From Flavisphingomonas formosensis (GTDB lineage: Bacteria; Pseudomonadota; Alphaproteobacteria; Sphingomonadales; Sphingomonadaceae), in the NCBI RefSeq assembly GCF_009755815.1, contig NZ_WRPK01000010.1:186001-250000 (forward strand): DNA of 64,000 nucleotides. Direction: 5' to 3'. The notes beneath the pieces are model-generated. The model was not told where the DNA came from and ran no database searches. It worked only from the letters and a program-made list of their open reading frames with translations. This document shows, piece after piece, positions 8,418 to 16,741 of this stretch. A program made the translations under genes and the position numbers. Position 1 is the first letter of the stretch; each line of letters begins with the position of its first letter.

Positions 8418-9625
8418 CCATCAAGAACTCCCTGCGTGCCCAGCCCGACGAGCGCGGCCATTTCGGTCAGTTCGGCGGACGCTATGTGGCCGAAACGCTG
8501 ATGCCGCTGATCCTCGACCTGGAGCGCGAATATCGCGCCGCGCAGGCCGATCCGGCATTCGACGCGGAATTCCGCTCGCTGCTGACCCATTATGTCGGCC
8601 GGCCGAGCCCGCTCTATTTCGCCGAGCGCCTGACCGAGCATCTTGGCGGCGCGAAGGTCTATCTAAAGCGCGAGGAGCTGAACCACACCGGCGCGCACAA
8701 GATCAACAACTGCATCGGCCAGATCCTGCTCGCCCGCCGGATGGGCAAGACGCGGATCATCGCCGAGACCGGCGCCGGCCAGCATGGTGTCGCTACCGCG
8801 ACGGTGGCCGCGCGCTTCGGCCTGCCCTGCACCATCTTCATGGGATCGGTGGACGTCGCCCGGCAGCAGCCCAACGTCTTCCGCATGCGCCTGCTCGGCG
8901 CGGAGGTCCGTCCGGTCGAATCCGGCGCGAAGACGCTGAAGGACGCGATGAACGAGGCGCTGCGCGACTGGGTCGCCAACGTCCACGACACTTTTTACAT
9001 CATCGGCACGGCCGCCGGCCCGCATCCCTATCCGGAGCTGGTGCGCAACTTCCAGTCGGTGATCGGCGTCGAAACCCGCGCACAGATGCTGGAGGCGGAG
9101 GGCCGGCTGCCCGACCTGCTGATCGCGCCGGTGGGCGGCGGGTCCAACGCGATCGGGCTGTTCCATCCCTTCCTCGACGATCCCGACGTGGCGATGATCG
9201 GCGTCGAGGCGGCGGGCCATGGCATCGAGACGGGCCAGCATGCGGCGAGCCTGGCAGGCGGCAGCCCCGGCGTGCTGCATGGCAATCGCACCTATCTACT
9301 CCAGGACGAGGACGGCCAGATCACCGAGGCGCATTCCATCTCGGCCGGGCTCGACTATCCTGGCATCGGGCCGGAGCATAGCTGGCTGCACGAAAATGGC
9401 CGGGTGACCTACGAACCGTGCACGGACGACGAAGCGCTGGCCGCCTTCCAGACGCTGTGCAAGCTGGAAGGCATCATCCCCGCGCTCGAATCTGCCCATG
9501 CGCTGGCCGTCGCCGAACGCATCGTGCCGACGCTGGACAAGGACAAGATCGTCGTCGTCAACGTCAGCGGACGCGGTGACAAGGACATCTTCACGGTGGC
9601 GGACTCGCTGGGGGTGAAGCTGTGA
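8414..9625 (+). CDS. trpB: tryptophan synthase beta subunit
   Basis: A 403-residue PLP enzyme that condenses indole with serine to give tryptophan, working as an alpha2-beta2 complex with TrpA. The PLP lysine is K96 in [10 protein letters not shown]. The family landmarks [22 protein letters not shown], the PLP-phosphate loop VGGGSNAIG and the C-terminal [10 protein letters not shown] are all present. It overlaps both trpF and trpA by 4 bp (ATGA/GTGA junctions), pointing to coupled translation of the complex. Confidence 0.98.
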   Translation: MTIKNSLRAQPDERGHFGQFGGRYVAETLMPLILDLEREYRAAQADPAFDAEFRSLLTHYVGRPSPLYFAERLTEHLGGAKVYLKREELNHTGAHKINNCIGQILLARRMGKTRIIAETGAGQHGVATATVAARFGLPCTIFMGSVDVARQQPNVFRMRLLGAEVRPVESGAKTLKDAMNEALRDWVANVHDTFYIIGTAAGPHPYPELVRNFQSVIGVETRAQMLEAEGRLPDLLIAPVGGGSNAIGLFHPFLDDPDVAMIGVEAAGHGIETGQHAASLAGGSPGVLHGNRTYLLQDEDGQITEAHSISAGLDYPGIGPEHSWLHENGRVTYEPCTDDEALAAFQTLCKLEGIIPALESAHALAVAERIVPTLDKDKIVVVNVSGRGDKDIFTVADSLGVKL

Positions 9626-10440
9626 CCACGCGCCTCTCTTCCACCTTCACCCGTTGCGCAGCAGAAGATCGCGCGGCGCTCGTCACCTTCGTCACCGGCG
9701 GCGATCCCACACCCGAGGCGACCCCCGCGATCCTCGACGCGCTCGTCGCAGGCGGCGCGGACGTGATCGAGCTCGGCATGCCGTTCACCGATCCGATGGC
9801 CGACGGCCCCGCCATCCAGAGAGCCAATCTTCGCTCCCTCGGCGCGGGAACGACGACGATCAAGCTCCTCGAAATCGCTGCCGATTTCCGCAAGCGGCAT
9901 CCCGATTTTCCACTCGTCCTGATGGGCTACGCCAATCCGATGGTCCGGCGCGGGCCGCTGTGGTTCGCGGCCGAGGCGGCGAAGGCGGGCATCGATGGCG
10001 TGATTTGCGTGGACGTGCCACCCGAGGCGGATGACGCGCTCGGGCCGGCGCTGCGCAGCGCCGGCATCGATCTGATCCGCCTCGCGACACCGACCACCGA
10101 TGCCGCCCGCCTGCCCACCGTGCTCGAAGGCGCTTCGGGCTTCCTCTATTATGTCTCTGTCGCCGGCATCACCGGGCTGCAGCAGGCCGCCCAAGCTTCG
10201 ATCGAAAGCGCGGTCGCGCGGCTCAAGGCGGCGACGACGCTGCCCGTCGCGGTCGGCTTCGGCGTACGCACGCCCGAGCAGGCCTCGGCGATCGCGCGCG
10301 TCGCCGACGGCGTCGTCGTGGGATCGGCGATCGTCGACCTGGTCGGCCAGCATGGCGCGGGTGCGCCCGGACCGGTGAAAGACTATATATCCACCTTGAG
10401 CGCGGCGATCCGCGGCGCCCGGCAGGAGAAGGCGGCATGA
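9622..10440 (+). CDS. trpA: tryptophan synthase alpha subunit
   Basis: A 272-residue TIM-barrel enzyme that cleaves indole-3-glycerol phosphate to indole, which is channelled to TrpB. The catalytic Glu lies in [14 protein letters not shown], the catalytic Asp region is [11 protein letters not shown], and the phosphate-binding loop is [11 protein letters not shown]. The start is a GTG within the 4-bp overlap with trpB. The end overlaps accD by 4 bp. Confidence 0.97.
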   Translation: MTTRLSSTFTRCAAEDRAALVTFVTGGDPTPEATPAILDALVAGGADVIELGMPFTDPMADGPAIQRANLRSLGAGTTTIKLLEIAADFRKRHPDFPLVLMGYANPMVRRGPLWFAAEAAKAGIDGVICVDVPPEADDALGPALRSAGIDLIRLATPTTDAARLPTVLEGASGFLYYVSVAGITGLQQAAQASIESAVARLKAATTLPVAVGFGVRTPEQASAIARVADGVVVGSAIVDLVGQHGAGAPGPVKDYISTLSAAIRGARQEKAA

Positions 10441-11288
10441 GCTGGCTCAACCGCGTCCGTCAGTCCATCGCGTCGATCACCAAGCGCGAGACGCCCGACA
10501 ATCTCTGGCATAAGTGCGCCGGTTGCGGGCAGATGATCTTCGTCAAGGAATATGAGGAAAATCAGTCGGTCTGCCCGAAGTGCAACCATCATGGCCGGAT
10601 CGGCCCGGATGCGCGCTTCAACGATCTGTTCGACAGCGGCGTCTACACGCTGCTGCCGATCCCGCAGGTAACCGAGGATCCGCTGAAATTCCGCGATTCG
10701 AAACGTTATACCGATCGGATCAAGGCCGCCCGCACGGCCACAGGGGAGACGGACGCCCTGATCAACGCCAAAGGCACGATCGAGGGCTATAAGGCCGTCG
10801 TCGGCATACAGGATTTCGCCTTCATGGGCGGATCCATGGGTCTCGGCGTGGGCGCAGCGTTCGTCGCGGGAGTGGAAGCGGCGATCGCGGAGCGCAGCCC
10901 CTATATCATCTTCACCGCGGCGGGCGGCGCGCGCATGCAGGAAGGCATATTGAGCCTGATGCAGATGCCGAAAACCACCGTCGCCATCGCCAAGCTGCGC
11001 GAGGCGGGCCTGCCCTATATCGTCGTGCTGACCGATCCGACGACGGGCGGAGTCACCGCCAGCTATGCCATGCTCGGCGACGTGCAGATCGCCGAGCCGG
11101 GCGCCTTGATCGGCTTCGCCGGACAGCGGGTGATCGAATCGACCATCCGCGAAAAGCTGCCCGAGGGCTTCCAGCGCGCCGAATATCTGCTGGACCACGG
11201 CATGATCGACATGGTCGTCCACCGCCACGATCTGCGTGCGCGGCTGGCCCAGCTCATCGGCTATCTCGCCCCCGCGAAAGCTGCGTGA
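10437..11288 (+). CDS. accD: acetyl-CoA carboxylase carboxyltransferase beta subunit
   Basis: A 283-residue subunit that, with AccA, transfers CO2 from carboxybiotin to acetyl-CoA to make malonyl-CoA. The N-terminal zinc finger is complete (C27, C30, C46, C49: CAGC...CPKC). The oxyanion/CoA-binding segments [15 protein letters not shown] and the glycine-rich [16 protein letters not shown] follow in order. accD downstream of trpA is a widespread alphaproteobacterial arrangement. It overlaps trpA by 4 bp and is followed 34 bp later by folC. Confidence 0.97.
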   Translation: MSWLNRVRQSIASITKRETPDNLWHKCAGCGQMIFVKEYEENQSVCPKCNHHGRIGPDARFNDLFDSGVYTLLPIPQVTEDPLKFRDSKRYTDRIKAARTATGETDALINAKGTIEGYKAVVGIQDFAFMGGSMGLGVGAAFVAGVEAAIAERSPYIIFTAAGGARMQEGILSLMQMPKTTVAIAKLREAGLPYIVVLTDPTTGGVTASYAMLGDVQIAEPGALIGFAGQRVIESTIREKLPEGFQRAEYLLDHGMIDMVVHRHDLRARLAQLIGYLAPAKAA

Positions 11289-11322
11289 CGCTTCGCGGTC
11301 TCAATCCACCCACGGGAGACTA

Positions 11323-12651
11323 ATGCCCGACCACGCGACATCGTCGGATCCCGCCGTTCAGGCACAGCTCGACCGGCTTTGGCGGCTTTCGCCCGGCGCC
11401 GACATTCTCGGGCTGGAGCGTATCTCGCTGCTGCTCGACCGGCTTGGCCACCCCGAGCGTGACCTTCCGCCGATCTTCCACGTCGCTGGTACGAACGGCA
11501 AGGGATCGGTCTGTGCCTATCTGCGCGCGGCGATCGAGGCGGCGGGGCTGCGCGCCCATGTGTTCACGAGCCCCCATCTGGTGCGCTTCAACGAACGCAT
11601 CCGGATCGCGGGACGCCTGATCGAGGACGAGGCGCTCGCCCCCTTGCTCAGCGAGGTGCTGGACGTCGGGAGCGATGTCGGCGCCAGCTTCTTCGAAGTA
11701 ACGACCGCCGCCGCATTCCTCGCTTTCGCGCGCGAGCCGGCGGATGCCTGCATCCTCGAGGTCGGCCTCGGCGGACGGCTGGATGCGACCAACGTGATCG
11801 AGGCCCCGGCCGTCACCGGAATCGCACAGCTCGGCCTCGATCATCAGGCCTTTCTCGGCGACACGGCCGAGGACATCGCCGCCGAGAAGGCCGGCATCGC
11901 CAAGCGCGGCGTGCCGCTCGTCACCATGCATTATCCGGCGAGCCTGGCGCAGCGCATCGGCGAGGTCGTGATGGCCAAAGGCGCGAACTGGCTCGCCAAA
12001 GGTGGCGTCTGGGATGCCGCCGCCTATCAGAAGCGGCTGCACTATCGCGACAAGACGGGAAAGCTCGATCTGCCGCTGCCGCGGTTGCCCGGAAGCCACC
12101 AGGCGATGAACGCCGCGCTCGCCGTCGCGATGATGCGCCATCAGGATGCGATCCACATTCCCGATTCGGCCTATCGCGCGGCGATGGGCTGGGCGGAATG
12201 GCCGGCCCGTCTGCAACGGCTCGGCAGCGGCCCCCTCCACGCACGGCTCCCTCAGGGGTCGGAATTGTGGCTGGACGGAGGCCACAATCCCGCCGCCGCG
12301 CGGGCCATCGCCGATTTCTTCCGCGGCCATGTCGCGGCGGGCCGACCCTTCCACATCATTCTCGGAATGCTGGCGAACAAGGATCCGGCTGGCGTGCTCC
12401 GGCCTTTCGGCGGCCGAACCGCGACCGTCCATGCCGTGCCGGTGCCGAACCACGATCATCATCAGCCAACCGCGCTGGCAGCCGCCGCGCGCGGCGCCGG
12501 CCTGGTGGGGCTGACGGCCGGCGGGCCGGAACAGGCAATCGACTGGATCGGCCGCCACGCCGATCGGGCACAACCGCCGGTCGTGCTGATCCTCGGCTCG
12601 CTCTACCTCGCGGGCGCGGTACTCGCACTCAACGAGGAAATCCCCGACTGA
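11323..12651 (+). CDS. folC: dihydrofolate synthase / folylpolyglutamate synthase
   Basis: A 442-residue Mur-ligase-type ATP-dependent enzyme that adds glutamate to dihydropteroate and to folates. The P-loop is GTNGKGSV, followed by the omega-type segment FTSPHLVRFNERI, the metal site EVGLGGRLDATNV and the carbamylated-Lys region AAEKAGIAKRG. The C-terminal DGGHNPAA marks the second domain. ATG 11323 is chosen because GGGAG lies about 4-8 bp upstream and the protein opens as relatives do; the frame extends further upstream only into accD. It ends 8 bp before an iron-box-like operator. Confidence 0.95.
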   Translation: MPDHATSSDPAVQAQLDRLWRLSPGADILGLERISLLLDRLGHPERDLPPIFHVAGTNGKGSVCAYLRAAIEAAGLRAHVFTSPHLVRFNERIRIAGRLIEDEALAPLLSEVLDVGSDVGASFFEVTTAAAFLAFAREPADACILEVGLGGRLDATNVIEAPAVTGIAQLGLDHQAFLGDTAEDIAAEKAGIAKRGVPLVTMHYPASLAQRIGEVVMAKGANWLAKGGVWDAAAYQKRLHYRDKTGKLDLPLPRLPGSHQAMNAALAVAMMRHQDAIHIPDSAYRAAMGWAEWPARLQRLGSGPLHARLPQGSELWLDGGHNPAAARAIADFFRGHVAAGRPFHIILGMLANKDPAGVLRPFGGRTATVHAVPVPNHDHHQPTALAAAARGAGLVGLTAGGPEQAIDWIGRHADRAQPPVVLILGSLYLAGAVLALNEEIPD

Positions 12652-12654
12652 TTT

Positions 12655-12678
12655 ATTGCGATTGACTTGCAATAGCGA
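12655..12678 (+). promoter_or_regulatory. Fur-box-like operator before frameshifted small gene
   Basis: The core TGCGATTGACTTGCA (12657-12671) is an imperfect palindrome of the TGnGA-N5-TCnCA kind seen in Fur boxes. It lies within outer arms TATTGC/GCAATA. The 19-mer GATTGACTTGCAATAGCGA (12660-12678) recurs with one mismatch on the other strand before the siderophore receptor at 26117. It sits about 40 bp upstream of the ATG at 12717, where a repressor would block RNA polymerase. Binding by Fur is inferred, not shown. Confidence 0.55.
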
Positions 12679-12716
12679 ACATGCTTCTTTGGTCGCAGCC
12701 CAGAGAGGAGTTCCGC

Positions 12717-13131
12717 ATGCCGCGCGACGATTTCGCAGCCGTCCTGCCCTTCGCTGCCCCGCCTGAGGAGCGTTCACGTCTGCTCCTGCTCGCAATCCGC
12801 CGGATGGCAGCGCACGGGCTCAACGATGCGCATGCCGCCCATGCCTGCCTGACTGGCTTCGGCCTTTCCTATCGCCGGCCGCTTATCCTGCTGCGTGCGC
12901 TGATGGCGGAGATTTTCGCGCGCCTCGGCGCGCAAGATCGTCGTGGCGCCCTGTTGCTGCCCGCGGATGACCAGGGACGAAGCGATGCTGATGCACGCGA
13001 TCACCGCCGCGCCTCGCGACCGTTTCGAAGCGCACAACGCACTCGAGGATCTGCTGGGCACCCCCTTGTGCCTCGGTGCCCTGACCAGCGCCGAAGCGCT
13101 GGGCGAGGCGGTGACCGACCTGACCTTTTGA
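12717..13131 (+). pseudogene. DUF6628-like small protein, broken by a +1 frameshift
   Basis: From ATG 12717 (AGAGGAG 6 bp upstream) the frame reads MPRDDFAAVLPFAAPPEERS, then a helical segment LLLLAIRRMAAHGLNDAHAAH, through RALMAEIFARLG. At about 12930 the sense continues only in the +1 frame, as RKIVVAPCCCPRMTRDEA and on to the stop at 13129-13131. Removing one G near 12930 restores a single protein of about 137 residues. That product resembles a sphingomonad family I recall as DUF6628, with a Cys-Cys-Cys-Pro motif after the break. The total length of 415 nt is 3n+1, consistent with one extra base in the CGGCGCGC run. It could be a true pseudogene, a sequencing error, or less likely programmed frameshifting. 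Function is unknown; the triple cysteine could bind metal. Confidence 0.7.
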
Positions 13132-13191
13132 ACCGGCTCTCCAGCGGCGCCTCCCATGACTCCCCGCGCCGCTTAACTCGAGCGAACGCCC

Positions 13192-13215
13192 CGGTTCCGA
13201 CGAGGGACGGAACCG
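13192..13215. repeat. inverted repeat CGGTTCCG / CGGAACCG
   Basis: Perfect 8-bp arms (13192-13199 and 13208-13215) with an 8-nt loop lie between the frameshifted gene and the terminator hairpin at 13228. It may be part of a two-hairpin termination region or an operator; no gene start is close. Confidence 0.5.
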
Positions 13216-13227
13216 ATGGCTGAGCTC

Positions 13228-13270
13228 ACCCTCTCCCCGGCACTCTCCAGCCGGGGAGAGGGTATTTTTT
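13228..13270 (+). terminator. intrinsic terminator
   Basis: A perfect 14-bp stem, ACCCTCTCCCCGGC (13228-13241) with GCCGGGGAGAGGGT (13250-13263), has an 8-nt loop and is followed directly by ATTTTTT on the plus strand. It ends transcription of the folC/small-gene side. The U run is only on the plus strand and abuts the ampG stop, which comes from the other direction. Confidence 0.9.
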
Positions 13271-14592
13271 CAGGAAGCCGGTTCGGCGCCTGCGGTGCCG
13301 AGAGAATCCTCGATCAGGCCCATCCGCATCATCACCCAGAATAAGAGGATGCCGGGCAAGGCGATGATTGTCGTGAAGATGTAGAATTCGACGAAACCCA
13401 TCGCATCGATCAGCGTGCCGGCCGTCGTGCCGGTGACGACCCGACCGACGATGCTGGCCGCGGCGGAGATCAGCGCATATTGGGCAGCCGTGAAGCGCAG
13501 GTCGCACAAGGCGGAGAAATAAGCGACCACCGTCACCCCGCCGATGCCGCTCGCGAAATTCTCGAAGCCGATCGCCCCCGCCATGGCCGCATTGGAATGG
13601 CCGACCAGCGCGAGCCCGGCGAAGCTCAGGTTCGAGACCATCATGAGGACGAGGCTGAACAGCACCGAGCGCTTCAGCCCCATCCGGGCATAGAGGATGC
13701 CGCCGACGAACACGCCGATCAGCAACGCCCAGAAACCTACGCCGACATCGAACAGCGCAATCTCGTTCTTGGTGTAGCCGAGCGTCTTGAACAACGGGCG
13801 GAAGGTCAGGTTGGCCAGCGTGTCGCCGATCTTGTGGAGGATGATGAAGAGCAGGATCACGAGCGCACCGCGCCGCTGGAAGAACTCGACGAACGGGCCG
13901 ATCACGGCTCGGCCGATTTCCGCCATGGGCCGGCGGGCGCTGATCTCCTCGTGACGCTTCGGCTCGCCCATGATCAGCGCGGTGGCCATGCCGAACAATG
14001 CGAAGCCCGAGCAGACGAGATAGGCCGCCTGCCAGCTCCAGCTCTGCGCCACCACCAGGGCGAGCGCGCCTGCCGCGCTCGCGCCGATCCGCCAGCCATA
14101 TTGCGACATGCCCGCGCCCACACCGAGTTGCTCCGGCGGGAGCAGTTCGATGCGATAACCGTCGATGACGATATCGTAGGTCGCGCCCGCGATACCGACC
14201 AGCAGCGCTGCGACAGCCGTCGCCGCCAGATCCGCGGACGGCGGATGTGCGGCGAGATTGGCGAGCGCGACCATCATCAGCACACCGGCCACCAGCATCC
14301 AGGACACGCGCTGGCCGAGGCGGTGCAGCAGCGGCAGCTTCACGCCTTCGATGATCCAAGCCCACAGGAACTTGAAGTTATAGGGCAGGATGACGAGGGC
14401 GAAGGCGGTGACCTGCTTGATGTCGATCCCTTCGTCCGACAGCCAGCTCGCCAGCGTCGACGCGATCATCGCATAGCCGAAACCGGACGAAAGGCCGAGA
14501 AACAGGGCAGCCAGCGGGGCAGGTTCAACATAAGGCCGCACGGCGGCGGGCAAGGTTGCGCGCCATCCGGCGGCTTTTGCTGTCTCTGTCAT
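13270..14592 (-). CDS. ampG: AmpG-type muropeptide permease (MFS)
   Basis: A 440-residue inner-membrane major-facilitator protein with about 12 hydrophobic helices. AmpG imports GlcNAc-anhydroMurNAc peptides released during wall turnover, feeding peptidoglycan recycling and in many species beta-lactamase induction. Family features are the opening FLGLSSGFGYAMIASTLASW, ILPYNFKFLWAWIIEG, the acidic IAGATYDIVIDGYRIELL in helix 4-5, and LGVGAGMSQYGWRIGAS. The ATG at 14592 begins the standard N-terminus. It is convergent with the folC block and stands alone; no ampC/ampD is nearby. Confidence 0.92.
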   Translation of the reverse strand: MTETAKAAGWRATLPAAVRPYVEPAPLAALFLGLSSGFGYAMIASTLASWLSDEGIDIKQVTAFALVILPYNFKFLWAWIIEGVKLPLLHRLGQRVSWMLVAGVLMMVALANLAAHPPSADLAATAVAALLVGIAGATYDIVIDGYRIELLPPEQLGVGAGMSQYGWRIGASAAGALALVVAQSWSWQAAYLVCSGFALFGMATALIMGEPKRHEEISARRPMAEIGRAVIGPFVEFFQRRGALVILLFIILHKIGDTLANLTFRPLFKTLGYTKNEIALFDVGVGFWALLIGVFVGGILYARMGLKRSVLFSLVLMMVSNLSFAGLALVGHSNAAMAGAIGFENFASGIGGVTVVAYFSALCDLRFTAAQYALISAAASIVGRVVTGTTAGTLIDAMGFVEFYIFTTIIALPGILLFWVMMRMGLIEDSLGTAGAEPAS

Positions 14593-14644
14593 GGCGGGAC
14601 CTTAGTGGCGCGCGGCGAGACTTTGAATCTCTTTTGAGAACCCT

Positions 14645-14790
14645 CCAAACAAAACGCCTCCGAACCAATGTTCGGAGGCGTTCCGCTCCCTTGCAAGGAA
14701 CTCGGTCTTCGTCATCACCACGACCGGGATCATCCCGGCCGCACCTGACGCTCATAACGTCCCAAATTCATTTTCGTTTCGACGAACAGC
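14645..14790 (-). ncRNA. candidate small RNA with intrinsic terminator
   Basis: Downstream of the response regulator, the minus strand carries a CCGGGA/TCCCGG hairpin, a CCTTGCAAGG palindrome, and then a perfect 13-bp hairpin (14653-14665 with 14670-14682) followed by TTTTGTTT. Upstream is GAAAC-N16-CGTT, one mismatch from the alphaproteobacterial EcfG promoter (GGAAC-N16/17-CGTT). The stem contains CCTCC, an anti-Shine-Dalgarno sequence as in many sRNAs. A short open frame exists here but its arginine-rich product looks like noise. The terminator could instead simply end the response-regulator transcript. Confidence 0.35.
14653..14682 (-). terminator. intrinsic terminator, minus strand
   Basis: Arms AACGCCTCCGAAC and GTTCGGAGGCGTT pair perfectly around a 4-nt loop. 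Read on the minus strand the stem is followed by TTTTGTTT. It lies 150 bp beyond the response-regulator stop and before ampG, which has its own start at 14592. Confidence 0.88.
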
Positions 14791-14831
14791 CGACGGGCAT
14801 CGTCGAAAGCAGGGCCGTGTCGCCGCCGCGA

Positions 14832-15284
14832 TCAGCTGCCGGCAGCTGCGGTGCGCGGATAGAGGCTGAGCGAACGTGGCAGGCGCCTCGGCACTTCGCC
14901 TGCGAGCAGAATGTCGATCGCGTCGAGCGCGGCCAGCAGATCACGCGGACGATAGGGTTTGGCGAGGCAACCGATCGCGAGCGCCCGCGCGTCGATCGGG
15001 CAGTTGCCGCTGACGAAGAGCACGGGCACTCCGCGTGCGTGCGCTTCCCGCGCCACCTCGATACCGCCATCGCTTCCGGACAGTCTCACGTCCGCCAGAA
15101 CGAGATCGACCGCAAAACCGCTGAGGAGCGCGACCGCCTCGGCAACGGTGTCGACCACGCCGACGACGCCATAATCTTCCTCGGTCAGGATATGTTCGGT
15201 ATCGAAAGCCAGCAACGGCTCGTCCTCGACGATCAGCACCGTCTTCACATACTTGCGATGCTGCCGTCTCAATCCGAACGCCAT
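14832..15284 (-). CDS. single-domain response regulator
   Basis: A 150-residue protein consisting of one receiver domain and no output domain. The acidic pair is E20-D21 (VLIVEDEP), the phosphoacceptor is D65 (LVLADVRLSG), the switch residue is Ser92 in FVSGN, and the conserved lysine is K109 in LAKPYRP. Such stand-alone receivers relay phosphate or act on partner kinases. In sphingomonads some (such as SdrG) feed the general stress response, though this one lacks the PFxFATGUY motif of that group. A GTG at codon 13 (VKTVLIVEDE) is an alternative start. It is divergent from the symporter gene and has an EcfG-like promoter upstream. Confidence 0.87.
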   Translation of the reverse strand: MAFGLRRQHRKYVKTVLIVEDEPLLAFDTEHILTEEDYGVVGVVDTVAEAVALLSGFAVDLVLADVRLSGSDGGIEVAREAHARGVPVLFVSGNCPIDARALAIGCLAKPYRPRDLLAALDAIDILLAGEVPRRLPRSLSLYPRTAAAGS

Positions 15285-15312
15285 CGATACCCCGGTCGTT
15301 ACGCTTTGTCCC

Positions 15313-15337
15313 AACGCTTGACCAAAACCATGTTTCC
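15313..15337 (-). promoter_or_regulatory. EcfG-like promoter of the response regulator
   Basis: On the minus strand GGAAA (15337-15333), 16 bp, then CGTT (15316-15313) lies about 30 bp before the response-regulator ATG. The alphaproteobacterial general-stress sigma EcfG consensus is GGAAC-N16/17-CGTT, so there is one mismatch in the -35 element. Distance and direction fit a promoter. Confidence 0.35.
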
Positions 15338-15384
15338 GGTCGACGAGGGATATGGCGAAAGAGTGCTGACGAAAGGCTGAACGT

Positions 15385-16692
15385 TTGGCGAAGAAGCTTA
15401 CATGGTTCATCCTGGCCGGCCTCGCGCTCGGCATCGCGACGGGGTGGGCGCTGAATGCGACGATCGCGGATCACGCGACCCTGGTCGCGATCGCCGATCA
15501 TTTCTCGATCGTCACCGATCTTTTCCTGCGCCTGATCAAGATGATCATCGCCCCGCTGGTCTTCTCCACGCTGGTCGTCGGCATCGCACATATGGGCGAT
15601 ACCGGCGCCCTGGGCCGGATCGGCCTGCGCGCGATCCTGTGGTTCGTCAGCGCCAGCATCGTCTCACTGACGCTCGGCCTGATCCTCGTCCATCTGCTGA
15701 ACCCGGGCATCGGCCTCCATCTCGCCCTGCCCGCCGGCGGCGCCGCCAGCGGCGTCGAAAGCGCCAGCTTCACGCTCAAGGATTTCGTGACGCATCTCGT
15801 GCCCAAGTCGATCGCGGAGGCGATGGCGAACAACGAGATATTGCAGATCGTCGTCTTCTCCATCTTCATGGGCGTCGCCATCACCGCGATCGGCGAAAAG
15901 GCCGCGCCGCTGGTGAAGGGGATCGAGGCGCTGGCCCAGGTGATGCTGCAGATCACCGACTATGTCATGCGCGCCGCGCCCTTCGCGGTTTTTGCGGCGG
16001 TCTCGGCAGCCGTCGCCAAGGAAGGACCATCGATCCTCGGCACCTTCGGATACTTCATGGGCGGCTTCTATCTGGGCCTGATCCTGCTGTGGATCGTCCT
16101 CATCGCGGCTGCGCGGCTGATCGTCGGGCCGAGGGCGCAGCTGCTCGTGCGCTATCTGCGCGAGCCCGTGCTGCTCGCCTTCTCGACCGCCTCTTCCGAA
16201 GCCGCCTTTCCCCGCACGCTGGAAGCGCTCGACCGGTTCGGCGTGCCGCGCCGCATCGCCAGCTTCGTGCTCCCGCTGGGATATTCGTTCAATCTCGACG
16301 GCTCGATGATGTACTGCACCTTCGCGACGATCTTCATCGCGCAGGCCTATGGGATCGAACTCAGCATCGGACAGCAGATCACCATGCTGCTGCTGCTGAT
16401 GGTGACGAGCAAGGGCATGGCCGGCGTGCCGCGCGCCAGCCTGGTGGTGATCTCCGCCACGCTGGGTTTCTTCAACATTCCGGAGGCAGGGCTGCTCCTG
16501 ATCCTGGCGGTGGACCATTTCCTCGACATGGGACGATCCGCCACCAACGTGATCGGCAATGCGGTGGCGAGCGCCGTCGTCGCCAAATGGGAAGGCTCGA
16601 TCGAGGTGCTCGAACCCGCCGAGATCGAGCCCCCGCATGCGCCCGCGCATACGCCGCACCGAGGCAGGAAGGGGCTCGACCTGGAGCCCTGA
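15385..16692 (+). CDS. dicarboxylate/amino acid:cation symporter (DAACS family)
   Basis: A 435-residue inner-membrane transporter of the GltP/DctA family, which imports C4-dicarboxylates or acidic amino acids with protons or sodium. It shows the substrate-site serine-rich hairpin FSTASSEAAFPRTLE, the YSFNLDGSMMYCT helix with its NxDG motif, SKGMAGVPRAS, and the DMGRSATNVIGN helix that contacts cation and substrate. The start is TTG 15385 with AAAGG upstream. A basic, proline- and histidine-rich tail follows the last helix. Substrate preference (aspartate, glutamate or succinate) cannot be read here. Confidence 0.92.
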   Translation: MAKKLTWFILAGLALGIATGWALNATIADHATLVAIADHFSIVTDLFLRLIKMIIAPLVFSTLVVGIAHMGDTGALGRIGLRAILWFVSASIVSLTLGLILVHLLNPGIGLHLALPAGGAASGVESASFTLKDFVTHLVPKSIAEAMANNEILQIVVFSIFMGVAITAIGEKAAPLVKGIEALAQVMLQITDYVMRAAPFAVFAAVSAAVAKEGPSILGTFGYFMGGFYLGLILLWIVLIAAARLIVGPRAQLLVRYLREPVLLAFSTASSEAAFPRTLEALDRFGVPRRIASFVLPLGYSFNLDGSMMYCTFATIFIAQAYGIELSIGQQITMLLLLMVTSKGMAGVPRASLVVISATLGFFNIPEAGLLLILAVDHFLDMGRSATNVIGNAVASAVVAKWEGSIEVLEPAEIEPPHAPAHTPHRGRKGLDLEP

Positions 16693-16741
16693 GCCAAGTT
16701 CGCGCATGACGGTTCGGCGAAACCGCTCTATGGGCATCGCC

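Noticed and set aside
12681-13223. A continuous 180-codon reading of the small iron-box gene
   Set aside because: After about residue 71 it becomes arginine/serine-rich noise, while the +1 frame continues the family-like sequence; the long reading is a result of the frameshift.
14525-14755. A 76-codon minus-strand open frame between ampG and the response regulator
   Set aside because: It reads through a perfect terminator hairpin and overlaps ampG; the arginine-rich product has no family look. An RNA is more likely there.
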